DNA of 64,000 nt from positions 372,537-436,536 of the forward strand of contig BCIK01000011.1 of the NCBI GenBank assembly GCA_039545295.1. Reading direction: 5' to 3'. The notes under the pieces were generated by a model. It did not search any database. It saw only the letters and a list, made by a program, of their open reading frames with translations, and was not told where the DNA came from. Shown piece after piece: positions 1 to 11,500 of this stretch (positions are counted from its first letter, which is position 1; each line of letters opens with the position of its first letter). This stretch comes from Udeniomyces pyricola. Its lineage: Eukaryota; Basidiomycota; Tremellomycetes; Cystofilobasidiales; Mrakiaceae. Made by a program: the position numbers and the translations under genes.

Positions 1-65
1 GACAGAGAGAGGGGCCAGATTGGAATCCGAGACAACAACAAAGGCGCAATCGATCAGTCAGGGGC

Positions 66-445
66 TCACAGCGGGCATAAGAGAGGACCAAGACATGGGG
101 TCAAGTGCTCCTCTTTATCGGACTCTGTCTCTATCATCGTCGCGAGTGCCACCTCAGCTCGGCAGACGCGAACCAGAACGAGAGGAGCCAAAAAGAGGAG
201 CAGAAGGTGGGGGGGGGGAAGAGAGAGAGAGGGGTGGAGAGAGGGGTGGAGAGAGGGAGGGAGAGAGAGGAAGAATGGAATGGGACGGATAGGGCACAGT
301 GTGAGAGAAAGGCTCATCTCGCGGTCGTAGAGCCCAAGGAGGCCCCGGTGGATGACCTTCTGGTCGGCGGGGGTAGTGGAGGATGGGAACATGGGTGCGA
401 TGAACATGTTGACGTGTTTTGCGGGTGGGAGTTCGGGTAGTTGGC
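66..445 (-). CDS. possible 5' exon(s) of an unidentified gene running off the left edge
   Basis: On the minus strand a short stretch around 318-440 reads like coding sequence, starting at an ATG with a CAAC context (MFIAPMFPSSTTPADQKV, then a few more residues to a LYDREM end). It follows an AG acceptor at the end of a CACCCA-type minisatellite. A second open stretch nearer the edge (about 75-170) could be the next exon, with a possible GTGAGC donor. I recognise no family. The pyrimidine-rich DNA between the two stretches would be the intron. This is weak: no domain, no complete splice pairing, and an alternative is non-coding sequence. Confidence 0.2.
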
Positions 446-541
446 TGGGTGTGTGGGTGGGTGTGTGGGTGGGTGAGTAGGTGGGTGTGTGGGTGAGTGT
501 GTGGGTGAGTGTGTGAGTGGGTGTGTGGGTGGGTGTGTGAG
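445..541. repeat. GGGTGTGT-type minisatellite
   Basis: About 97 bases are built from variants of a G/T-only unit of 8-12 bases (GGGTGTGTGGGTGAGTG and close relatives). It lies directly before the possible exon on the minus strand, where it reads as CACCCACACACC and could form the end of an intron. Confidence 0.85.
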
Positions 542-901
542 TCAGCGAGTGAATAGGTGGAGTGAGAAGACTTCGAGGTTGTAGTTGGAGGAAAGCAAGG
601 TCCAGAAGCAAGTAAGCCCTCTTATACCTCCCCCCCTCCCTCTCTCCCTCCCTCACTCGCGCGTCAGCCCGCCACCTCTGGATCTCCCTGGCGACCGAGC
701 ACATCGTCCGCACTTGTTCAGGTCAGTCTACCTGCAGTGTCAGTCAGTACACAGAAGACATACAGGCAACCNNACAGGCAAGCAACCTCGTCCGCATCAT
801 CCGAGCATGGGCCCACGCGTCAGTGCACACCCCATCGCTGCACAGTCGGTCGGGCAGGCGGGCGGGCGACCGCACCTATGGTCAGCACCGGCACCCAGCA
901 T

Positions 902-940
902 CCAGTACCAGTACCAGTACCAGTACCAGTACCAGCACCA
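902..940. repeat. CCAGTA hexanucleotide array
   Basis: Five perfect CCAGTA units are followed by a CCAGCA variant and a partial unit. Any frame through it gives alternating dipeptides such as Gln-Tyr. Nothing suggests it is translated. Confidence 0.9.
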
Positions 941-1580
941 GGGATGGGAACCTCGACATCGGCAGCAACAGAACGTTCCCGACCTAAGCTCGCCATCGTA
1001 TCTGATCCACCGATGACTCATGGTCCGTTCCTGATCATCGTCTCCGACGACCGCTCTGCGTGGCATGAAGTAAGGTCCACTCGATCGGATATCCCAGCCG
1101 AGTGACACATGAGTCGTCCCATTCCCGACCGGTCGGGAGATCGACAGGAGATTGACAGTCTTCGTCTGGTCGTTTGGTCGTTTGACGTTTGACGTTTGAC
1201 CCCTAAGAACGGACGAACCCAATCGGATCCAGAAGAAGCGCACGTCGGGCACGCTTAGAAAAAAGGGGCGTCGAGACGAAAGCAAAGGCGATTCCGAGTT
1301 GGAGAAACACCGACGAGGGAGTTATTTAGCCGGCGGATGGATAAGTTTGGAACGGAAGGACGAATCGAACGTCGGTGGTTCCGTCAGGAAACAGACCGGA
1401 GCTAGCGAAGAAGGATAAGGGTTATGAAGAGGAGGGTGCCGAGAAGTGGCGTGCGGCTGAAATGAAGAGGGGTTCATACATTGACGAGCGTTGATGCTTG
1501 TTCTGTAAAATGCTGCCGGATGGCATGCCAGATTAGCGTGAGTATTTGAGAGCAGGGTAGTAGGTAAGGTAGTAGGTAAA

Positions 1581-1601
1581 GGGGGGGGGGGGGGGGGGGG
1601 G
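1581..1601. repeat. 21-base homopolymer G run
   Basis: An uninterrupted G tract on the + strand in the gene-free left part of the window. Confidence 0.95.
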
Positions 1602-2788
1602 AGCAGCAAATGTTGCGTTCAAGGGAGGTTGCGTTCCGCACGTGAACTGGGTGGAACCGATGCCGCCCACCGAGTCGTCCTATCGATCATCCTACTGTCC
1701 GATGCTGGTTGTTGTTGGGCGAGGATAAGTGAAAGAGACCAGAAGGACGGTGGCGTTGATCGTGATATAGAACTCATTGGCCGTCAGCGACTAACGCAAG
1801 AGCCGACCGCTGAGCTGAGAGGGTCGAGCGAAGGCAAAGAATGCAGCCAGAGAGAGTAAAGAAAGACGGTGGTCGTGACTGATCCGATGTCGGCACATCA
1901 GCGCTCGTCAATTGACACAGACGCGAGCTGTGGATGATGAGAGCATGGTTAGAATATGGAGCATCACTGTAAGAGTGAAGATGATGGTGTATGAGACTGA
2001 TGAAGAAAGCAACAGGTTTGAGCTGGCTCGAGTAAATGGATGCATGGACTTGCATGGACAGAGGCGAAGTTGAACGAGGTTTCGGACAAGTGGCTTAGTC
2101 CGAGTGGCTTGGCTGCGCCGCGAGTTTACGTAAAAGGTAGGGCGCATCGGCCGTCGCCTGCAGGGCCTGTGATAGCATGATCGATTCATATGCGGTTATG
2201 GGCCTGATCGATGCATAGCAAGAAATGACAGCCAGGCACTGAGGCTCAAGGCGCTCAATAGAGGCTGAACAAGGTTGAAACTTCCATGTTAAAGGAAAGG
2301 AAAAGAAAAAGTCGCGGCTCGCTCGTGTCAAACGAGTCATACCGAAAAATCAGGAGAAAAAAAAAGAAGCAAACAGCTACAGTACTAGAGATGCAAGGAA
2401 CAGCAGCAAAATGCTTGGGAGAGCCAGTCTCTCAGAGCAACATGGCCCAAAAAAGAACGGAAGATGTAGAAGGTAAAGATAGGCCAACGGATCAACCGCT
2501 TTGTATGGCAAAGAAAAAAAAAAGCAAGAGGAACGTGTAGAGTATAGAGAAAAAAGTAAAGAAGTGCAAAGGCAAAGCATCAAGCTAGCACAGGAGACTA
2601 TTTGGGGTTGACTTGCATACACTATTTCATGGAAAAGAGCAAAAAAAAAAAAACGAAGAGAAGACCAGTATTGCCGGTCAGCATGTCTCACACGATTCAA
2701 AAGAAAAACTCAGGGATGACAAGAGAAAGATGACGAGCGCGGAAGGATGGTAGGAGTTTGAGTGAGACGTACCGCTAGGCGTATATGT

Positions 2789-3801
2789 TTACACGAAGTG
2801 CCAGGTGATAGAGTAGACACCCTCCTCGGTGTAGTCGGTCGATCCCGCAAGGGCAGACATGGCTCCAATGGAGAGGTCGAGCTAGACACATTGCGAAGCA
2901 CCGATAACAAGCCATAATTAATGTCAGATTGAAACTTAGAATAATCGATTCGGATTGGAATGACTAGAAAAACGTACCGAGTTGTCTCCCTCGCACGACG
3001 GGCAGAGGTCAGCCACGGTGGCAGTAATGGTCTCGCCAGTGGAGGCAGCGCTGATGGAGACGGTCTTGCCGCAGTAGACAGAGGCAGTCGAATCGGATGT
3101 ACCCCACCAAGCGTAAGGGATGGCAACAATCGAGTCGGAGTCGGCATGGACGGTACCACAAGCTATAGGGAGAAAAACAGGTTGAGATTGTGATTGAGAG
3201 TGAAAGAGAGGAGCAGGATAGGGAGTTAGATTACAGCTGGAAATCAGCTGAGGGTTCGCAAGCCAAGCCATAAAGATGAAGACGACCCCATTGTTGAGAC
3301 AAAATAAGATACTTACCACCAGCGTTTCCATCTTGAGTGTAGTAGGTCGCCTGACCTCCAGTGTTCTCCGAGGTGGAAGAAGACGAGCTGGTGGCGGTAG
3401 CACTAGCGCTAGCGGCAGCGGCAGTCGTCGTGATAGCAGCAGCGGCAGTCGTCGTCACAGCAGCAGCACTGCTGACGACTGAGGAAGAAGCGTGTTGATC
3501 GCCATGGGCAAGGAAATCGAGTCCTACGAGTGTGAGAACACAGTGGAGGATAATTTCGATAAAGTCAGTCGAGAGAAGAAAGCCAAAAACTAGACTGGAA
3601 GGTGATGAAAGAAAAGAAAGGAAAAAGGAGCAAAGTCTGCGTGCTATCGCGACTTCACACCTCAGTGGTCCTGGGTGATTTGCCCAGTGTAGAGAATGTG
3701 AACTGACGTTGCTTCTGGTTGGGCTTGTCGAAAGGAGCAGCACAGACGACGCTGGTGCAAAGAGCCGAGGCAACAAGGAAAGACTTCATGGCGGTCATCA
3801 T
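2789..3801 (-). CDS. secreted double-psi beta-barrel (expansin/RlpA/barwin-like) protein
   Basis: Four exons join in frame: 3801-3708, 3523-3317, 3162-2978 and 2881-2789, giving 192 residues. Residues 1-22 are a signal peptide (MMTAMKSFLVASALCTSVVC). A roughly 40-residue Ser/Thr/Ala linker follows. The C-terminal half of about 100 residues has the hallmarks of the RlpA-like double-psi barrel of small fungal expansin-like proteins: a QATYYTQDGNAGACG start, CGKTVSI in the middle, a VADLCPSC motif and the closing Asp-Leu-Ser plus ITWHFV end. Four cysteines could pair. Family members bind cell-wall polysaccharide or act as plant-surface effectors; the barrel alone lacks a proven catalytic function. 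The second in-frame Met (3789) is an alternative start. The donor at 3707 is chosen because it restores phase. Confidence 0.85.
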
Positions 3802-4999
3802 TTTTATGGATGCGGTTTGGGAAGGGAATGTGCGAAAGGGAGATACGGGGAAAGACTGTATGGCTTGATGGTGTCGAAAAGGATAAAGAAGAGGAAGGAG
3901 ATGCGCCGCAAGAATTGAGTAGGTGCAAAGAAGGGAGGGAAAGAAAGGCCGGAAGGGAAAGAAGGAAGGGGGTGGTGGTCGAAATTAATGGAGGACTGGT
4001 TGTCCTTTCTTTTTGAGTGGATCTGATCAATTTGAGGGTGCTGACTACGGAGACAAGAAACAGGGTTGCTGGTCCTTACCACGGACAGGATAGACAAGGC
4101 AAGAGGGAGAGAAGGTGTGGAAGCAACAGGTCCAGCCCTTGTAGCTGTGCCCGCATGCCGGCGGGCAAACGGCCTTGCAGAACGGATGCAGGTGTCCAGC
4201 GACTTTGCAGTGCAGGGTTAGAGCTTAGAGAGCGTGCCTCGCTGGCGATTGCAGTGAGGATGAGTACTGAGTTCTATGCAACACCAACGGCCGAGGTCGT
4301 TCCACGATCGTTTATCTGTCAAATCGAACTGGATCGAGAGATTGAGGGTCCTCCAGCCTGCGAGTCAGAGCTCGGATCTCGGAGTCGGCCCAATGGAAGG
4401 GGGAAACAATAAGCCGACTTGTATGCGCAACAAGCGAGAAGGTTGCTATGGTGATAGCACATGGCTCACTTGATCACCGGAGAAGACGCCAACTTGATAT
4501 GTTGATGCAGGTACCTGGATGGCATTCACGGTTAGCGTTGGGTCAGTCGACACGCAGCTGTAGACATCGACGTGTCTGATTGCGCGCATGCATGGAGGTT
4601 GTGGTCGCAGATGACCGCGTGATAAGTGGATTGGACTTTTGGGGTACAGAGTCAATGGTACCCAACTATGAATGAAGGATGATGATGGAAGGGGTGATAT
4701 GGCTGCAGGGGCGTATATCATGAGGGCGGCGAGTCGTTGACGATAGGATATGAGACATGATAGCGATGATCGATGATCATATATAATCGATAATCATCGA
4801 CACGTACATCCGAAAGGGACGCGTGTTTGCTAGATATTCTACGCTCGTCGACATCGTTTGAACCCTCCACATACGACTTGCACACATTTTTACAGCATCC
4901 TCCTTCCATCGGCTCGTCTCTCGCAACCTAATCCAGCTCATTGTCTGCTTACCTCTCATCGCCAACGCGTGCTTCCTCTCCCCTATAACTCGGTCCGTC
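3802..4999. other. divergent intergenic region
   Basis: This separates the divergently transcribed secreted barrel protein and Bre2 genes. It includes an A/T-rich patch with ATATATAATCGATAATC near 4778-4795, and pyrimidine-rich DNA from 4850 to 4990 just before the Bre2 start. I see no gene. Confidence 0.6.
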
Positions 5000-7750
5000 A
5001 TGTCGCACCTTGCTCTCTCATCCCCCGCCCCAACCTCGGCCTCCTCGTCCGCTTCGACATCCCGCCAGCCCACGCCAGCTCCCATCACCAACTCAGCCTC
5101 GCCCGTTCATCCTCTCAACGATGTCAAGATAGACTCACCCGTCGGTGAACCCTCGGGTCAAGACGTTTCCACGTTCACCACAATCACCACGATGACCTCG
5201 TCCGGGGCGGACTGTTACCTCGAAGCCATCGCGCGTCCGCCCATCTTTGTGCCGACGCCGGACAGCGATCTTGACGGGTTATTTCTCACATCCGAGATTC
5301 CAATGAATAAGGCCGGTAGGTAAGCCATCTCTTCAAGGAATACCGAAGAGTGGGCAGTGGTGTGTTGTCTGACGAACTCGGACGCGCGGTACAGCGACGC
5401 GAAGTCACTTACTTACTGACTAACTTTGCAACATCTACGCTTCTCGTCCTTTTCCTTTTCTTTTACTCATTCTTTATCCTCAACCTTTGCTCAAATGCAT
5501 CCCTTAGGATTCTCATACATCCCTTGCGCCAACTCTACCCATGTGTCCCCCTCGCCCCTACACCCTTTCCTTCGACCCATTCCCTCACTTCCTCGCGTCA
5601 CTCATCCTCTGCCTATCTCAAAGCCTGAGGCTCTTCACGCCTCCTCATCTCCACTTCCTACTGGCCCTCTTCCACAAATCCACGTGTCATTCTCCGATCG
5701 GTCTCCTCACCTTCGGATCTCCCGATCTGCCCTTCGGATCTCAGCCCCGACAGGGTTTCGTTCCGCTCGGTCCAACCTCCCTATTCGCGAGGGATCCTAT
5801 TACTGCGAGTGGATTATCGAACGGGGCATGGCCGCCATTTCCTCCACAAGCAACTCGTCAGATCTCCTCGCGGCTAGCGAGGTAGGGACCGGAACCAACT
5901 CGGGAGAAGCACAGAGTAAGGCGTTAGATGGTCCTCACGTCCGACTTGGGTTTGGTCGACGGGAAGCGACCCTCAGTGGACCGGTCGGACTCGATGGATA
6001 TAGCTATGGCATCCGTGATAAGACTGGTGAGAAGGTCACCCTCTCGAGACCCAAGAAGTACCTGGATCGAGGGATCAGGACAGGCGACGTTGTCGGAATG
6101 TGGATTTTTCTTCCCCCTTCGTCACCTGTTAGCACCGATACCACACCTGCCCCTCCTTCCATTGCCCGAAATCGCATCCCCATCCGTTACAAATCCCAAC
6201 TGTACTTTGAATCCATTGACCCTCCGATTCCTAAAGAGATGGAGATCCTCATGGACGACCCTGCCCCTGCTTCATCATCCTCGGCCCCAACAGCGGCCTC
6301 CATCGCAGCTTCTTCCAACCCAAAACACCCAAAAAAGAAAAAGTCCCTTGTCATCACCAACCGAACCCTCCCGTCTGTTGACTCGCACCTTGTACCATCC
6401 TCTGCCTCTCCTCTCCGACCACTACCGACCATCAAAGGCTCCAAAGTCGCCTTTTTTGTCAATGGCCGAAGCACGGGCGTCGCGTTTGAAGATTTGTATG
6501 ACTTTAGGCCCCTGAGGGAAGAGCGGAAGAAGAAGAAAAAGCCAGTCGGAGGAAAGACAGAGAATGACAAGGCGATGGACGACGGCTGGTTCGGCTACTT
6601 TGCCATGGCTTCGTGCTATGGTGGAGGCAGGGTTCGGTTAAACCCTGGTCCCGAGTTCGAGTACCAACCCGACTTCTCGACCGTTTTCCCAACTCAGCAT
6701 CAACCGCCATCAGAACCAGGGTCATCATCATCATCATCACCCTTGCTGCCTACCTTTGAACCTTTATCCGCCCTTCCACTTCAACACCAACCTTACCAAG
6801 ATGATCTTGATGACCGAGATGAAGCCCAGTTTCTTTCGACCTTCAACCCCGCCAATCCAGCCTCGGTCAACCCGACGGTTCTCGCCCAAGCGACTGCGAA
6901 GCGGAAGGCAGACGAGGAAGCTACTCTCGCCGCGGCCATCTTGGGCGGAGCCGGTACTGGAGCAAACGGTGGAGCTGGGAGCAATAAGAAGAAGAAGGGA
7001 AGCACGGCTGGAGGATCAGGCGAGACGAGCGGGAGAGCAAGGAGTCGGTTGGGAACGATGGGTGATGGTGTTCGGGAGATTGAAAGTGGGGGGCTCAGCG
7101 GGACCGCTACTCCTTCTGTCCCTGTTCCCGATACGACTGACGAGAAAGCAAGGGATGCTTTCAGTGATGGAAAGGGGGTGGAACCCAAAGGAGTTACGTC
7201 GCGCTCAGTGGAGATGAGTGAGGGAATGGTCCCTTTCCCGATGAGGAACATCGATGCCGTCGGAGCTCGACAGGCACTACAACCAGATCAAGTGTATTCT
7301 CATCAACAACACCAGCCACACCTCTATTCGTCTCATCACCCTCTTTCTTCTGATTCTTCACACCCTCAACAACCACACCAGTTCCAGCAACCACAACCAC
7401 CTCAGCCGCCTAAGCAAGGTTCTAACGCTCTTACCCGAGCCAGCGATTTCCTCACCCAACATCTTTTGGCCCCGTCATCATCGTCCGACAATTCTTCCTT
7501 CTCGGGTTCGAGTTTTTCCGCGGCCTATGACCAACAACAGCAACAGCAGCAACAGCAAGCCACTTCATTTCATCCTCGACCCATCCACCCTACCACCGAC
7601 AACTCCTCACCTACAGTTCAACCATTTCCATCACCCCTACCTGACCCACTTTCATCTTCCTCTTCCTCTTCGACGCCTCGAACTATCTACACGCACCACA
7701 GCCATGATCCTTTGTCCCTTCCTTTGGCTGTTCCGGATCCTGGTCCTTGA
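5000..7750 (+). CDS. BRE2: COMPASS (Set1) complex subunit Bre2/Ash2, SPRY-domain protein
   Basis: Two exons, 5000-5315 and 5508-7750, give 852 residues. Donor GTAGGT at 5316 is preferred over GTAAGC at 5320 because it gives the phase needed to read GFSYIPCA after the acceptor. The SPRY domain is clear: SYYCEWIIERG, then HVRLGFGRREA, GLDGYSYGIRDKTGEK, GDVVGMWIFLP, a YKSQLYFE segment, KVAFFVNGRSTGVAFEDLY and finally GYFAMASCYGGGRVRLN, the typical Ash2 end. Ash2/Bre2 acts in the nucleus with Sdc1, Swd1 and Swd3 to support histone H3K4 methylation by Set1. There is no PHD or winged-helix region before the SPRY domain, as in yeast Bre2. Large insertions (Ala/Pro and Lys-rich) interrupt the SPRY domain and a Gln/His/Pro-rich tail of about 320 residues follows, making this protein longer than usual. 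Confidence 0.93.
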
Positions 7751-8522
7751 CTTGTTTCGGAGTATACCCTACCTGGTCAAGTTTCCTCGTCAGTAATGAA
7801 AGTCAATCCAGCCGTCGCAGAGACGGGTCTCGAACCATTCGCAACGAAACATTCATTGAAAAAGATAGGATGTGATGAAAACTGGTTGACGCGATGTCTA
7901 TCGCTTTGTGGTCTGAAAGGAAAGAGAAAAGCAATAATAATAATAATAATAATAAAATACAAACGTGCACTGACAGATCAAACGTGACTTACTTAAACCC
8001 CTGCCCCGATGTTTCTTGTTGTTTGGTGTCCCACAATCTTCTCGAGATCAGTCAGACAAAAGAACCATGGTATTGAGAGCTACGGAAAGGGTTGACCAAA
8101 CTAGAACAAATACACAGAGAGGAAAGGGAAAAGGCAATAAACGACAAAAGATGTGTCACGAACACAGGTAGGAAGATGCAGAGGGAGTGAGAAACATGAA
8201 AAAGAAACGAAAAGACACAGAAGAGACAATCAAGGAGGCCATGGAAAAGATAATGGGTAGAGAGATAGGGGGAATGTTGAGATAACGACGAGAGTGCATG
8301 AAGGGAAGAAAAAACTAGTGAGAGAATCGACCGACATGAGACACTCAGATCACAAGGACAGACATGAGGGTACAACCAGGAAAAAGGAATACTCGCAAGG
8401 TGATAAAACGAGACGAGAGGAATACGCCCGGATAGGTAAAGGTGGATACAGATGTGGAAAGTCAGCGTGAAAAGGATATAGGTCGAGAATAAGGGCGGAA
8501 GCGGCCGAGTTAATCAGGCCCG
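7751..8522. other. convergent intergenic region
   Basis: This lies between the stop codons of Bre2 (+) and the RRM protein (-). It contains an AAT microsatellite at 7932-7957 and purine-rich DNA but no convincing gene. Polyadenylation signals for both neighbours must lie here. Confidence 0.6.
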
Positions 8523-11500
8523 CTAGTCTGCGTACCAGGGTTGCCAGCTTGCTCCGGCTGGCATGTGAGCGTAGCTGGGATGAGCTACATACCCAGTCGG
8601 AGGAGCTTGCTCGTAGTGAGCTTGATTCCCCATCGCTGGAGTGGCATGAGGCTGCCGCTGCTGCTGCTGGTGCTGATGGGGAGGTCGGATGAATGGTTGG
8701 TATTGGTGAGAGAAGCCATGTGGCTGGGAGTGATGATGAAATTGATAAGGAATACCGTGACCAGAATGGACAGGATAGGGAGGATAGTATGGCGGATAAG
8801 TGTACTGAGCAGGGTATGTGCCCAAATGAGGAGTTGGTTGGACCGACGTCGTCTCGTGGTTGCCGCCTTCGACGTGAGCCTGATCTCCACCCTCGGTCTC
8901 GCCCTCAGCGACTCGATTCTGAGAGTGTCGTTGAAGATCCAAAATTCGTCGGTTGACTTCGTGCTCCTGCTCAGTAAGAGAGAGTATTTTTCTTCCGGCA
9001 GCCTCTTGTTCGACGTCCGTCCCTGCTGGGTTCATGTCAGTACCGTGCGAGGGATAGAATGGATGAGGGGGTAATCGGGGCGCTGTAGATGTCACAGTAG
9101 ATATGGCAGGGTTTGTTGGAGCTGAGTTATCAACGGGGTTGACAAGGTTGGGTATGTTTGAGACAGGCGGCGGGGCAAAGAAGGTTGGCATCTGCAAAAC
9201 ATGTCAAGGGCGATTACGTCAGCTCCTGGATGCCGTCGAGCCAGATGCAAGTCCCATTCTGTTCAAATCAACCTATAGTTGAAATTCTTACGCTGTAGTA
9301 CGCAGGCTGAGGCCACATCAAGTAGCCATCATGACCGTTTGGCATAGGGTAGACAGTGGAGTAAGGATTGGCTGCGTGATGAAGTGCGATCTGCTGCTGA
9401 TGCTGAATGGCCGCTACCTGAGGAGGTACGTCTCTCGCGACCGGTACTATGATTGAGGGGCCGGTGGTAGTATGAGGCCGGACTTGGAGTGAAGGGGCTG
9501 CAGCGATACTCCCTGGCATGACGCCAGATGGTGCGAGGCGGGGCGGACCAGTGACCCCAAGCATGGGAGGAAACGGGAAGGTAGCGGTGTCTCGGGTCGG
9601 CCGACGGAATGGCTGGAAAGGGGAACGTCAATAGCTGATCAATCGCTGCAAGAATCATACATACAATGTCAGATCTGGGGCTAGAACTCGATCTACTCAC
9701 GTGGATACGCTGGCTCTTTATCTCACGAAGCTGAACACGGATCTTATTAGTGAAGAAGATGGAGCCGTTCTGTTTTACCCAAGCGGGGATGTGAGCAAGA
9801 AAGTCCAACTTGATAACGAACCAGCACTCCGGACTGAAAACCCAGGAGGCCCTACTGACCTCATTCTTCACAGCTGCCGAAGCCGCTTGCTTATCCGAGT
9901 ATGAGATGAATGCGAAGCCCGTATGCGTCTTAGCTGGTGATCGAGATGAAAGATCGCAAACCAGACCTTGATCAATTTAGATGGCCGGTATGAGCAGATC
10001 CTCAAGCGAGATACCACTCACGAGCATTGGGGACGTAGTGCACTTAGATGTTGAGGCACGCAAATCCCTGCATCAGTCTTTTACATGATCTTTTTTGTCC
10101 TTGCTTGATGAGAACATCACTCACAATCGGTGATGACTCCGTACTTTCCGAACCTATTTCGAAGTGCATCCTCGTCGACTGACTCCTTGGGCAAGCCACC
10201 GACAAAACTGTGAGAAAAAGCAGTAATCAGGGAGTAAGCTAGGGCGTATGGAGCCAGGAAAAGCACATAGTCTTGTAGAAGGGACTCACATGGCCATCGG
10301 ATCGCAAAGCTTGGATGACCGTGGTAGCAGCCAGCAAATTAGCTGCAGTATTCATCTGATAACAAAGTCATGGGAACCTGACTCACCACGTCGTCATTAT
10401 ACTCAAATCTCTCGCCAGTACCGCCAATCCCGTGCATACCCATCCTGCCTGCCGCTCCGTACCAGGACATGCCGATCTGGGCGGGAGTCGTTGGACCGCT
10501 GAGCGATGGCGATGATGGTGAGCCTTTGCCGTGGCTGAGGGCTGGTGTGCCATCAGGGTCGGAGCGAGTTGCAGATGGCGCGGAACGAGTGGGTGTAACA
10601 AATTGATCGGTGTTGCCCTTGAGGGAGGTCTGTGAAAAGCGAGCAGAGGCTGGAGTCGGTGAAGATGGAGCCGAAGAAGACTTAGACGAATGCGAAGTTG
10701 TTCGACGAGCGGAAAGAGGGCTACGAAGAATTGATTGCGATTCTGCTCTATTCTTCATGAGGTTAGGAGAAGACTGCGAGGAACTGAGAGATGGTAGACT
10801 TGAAGTAGCAGATGTTGAGATCGGATCTTCTGAGTTATCGATGCTCGACGACAGGGCGGTAGGCTGGGCACGAGAAGCGAGGGGGGTATGGTTGGGCGAG
10901 GGTGGACTGGTTGAGTGAGGCCTATGGGCCGATAGAAGAGGAGCAGCAAGTTGAGTCTTAGGTTACGGAATGCCTCACGTCACCATATAAAAACACTCAC
11001 CTGTCATTGCTCGATGCACTTCGACCTGGCAAAGGTGGCCAGTCGTCTCTAGGCTGGTCCTTCGCGAGATCAGCAACCTTCATCCTTTCAACTTCCTTCA
11101 TAAGAATGTTGATGTTTTCGTTGTCTACCTGAATGCCCTCCTGAGTCTCGACCTCGGCCGATTCAGGAGCTGTCGCTTTGGGGATCCAGCCCCCAGGCCG
11201 ACGACCACCTCCACGACCGTTGGCCAACACCCAGGGCGCACTGCCTCCACCTCGAGGTCGAGGCCAGATGGTATTACCGTGAACCGCGAAGCGTCCACCG
11301 CGACCGAAAGGCGGAGCTCCGCCCCCTCGAGAGACCAACGGATCCATTCTCGCGTTCAATGACATGGCTGACGAAAAGGATCCACCGGAGGTCGATATAG
11401 CGCTCGGAGCTGTTTGGGAGCGAGAAACCGGTGTTGCGTGTTTCGCAGAAAACTTGAATCGAGGATTGTGAGACCTGTGAAACGGTAAGACCACGCGTCA

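Larger units (their letters stand above)
542..2700. other. 2.2 kb with no supportable gene
   Basis: I see no conserved protein in either strand here. The stretch holds a six-copy CCAGTA hexamer array (902-940), three tandem GTTTGAC units ending at 1200, a 21-base G run (1581-1601), two N's at 772-773, and A-rich tracts from 2340 to 2660. Open frames are short, overlap on both strands and have no recognisable domains. Confidence 0.6.

Noticed and set aside
1774..2340. Overlapping 76-93-codon frames on both strands
   Set aside because: No domain, no splice continuity and no bias that favours one frame; treated as chance.
7815..7850. GGTTCGAGACC-like T-loop on the minus strand
   Set aside because: The flanking bases do not pair as a T-stem and no acceptor stem is present.
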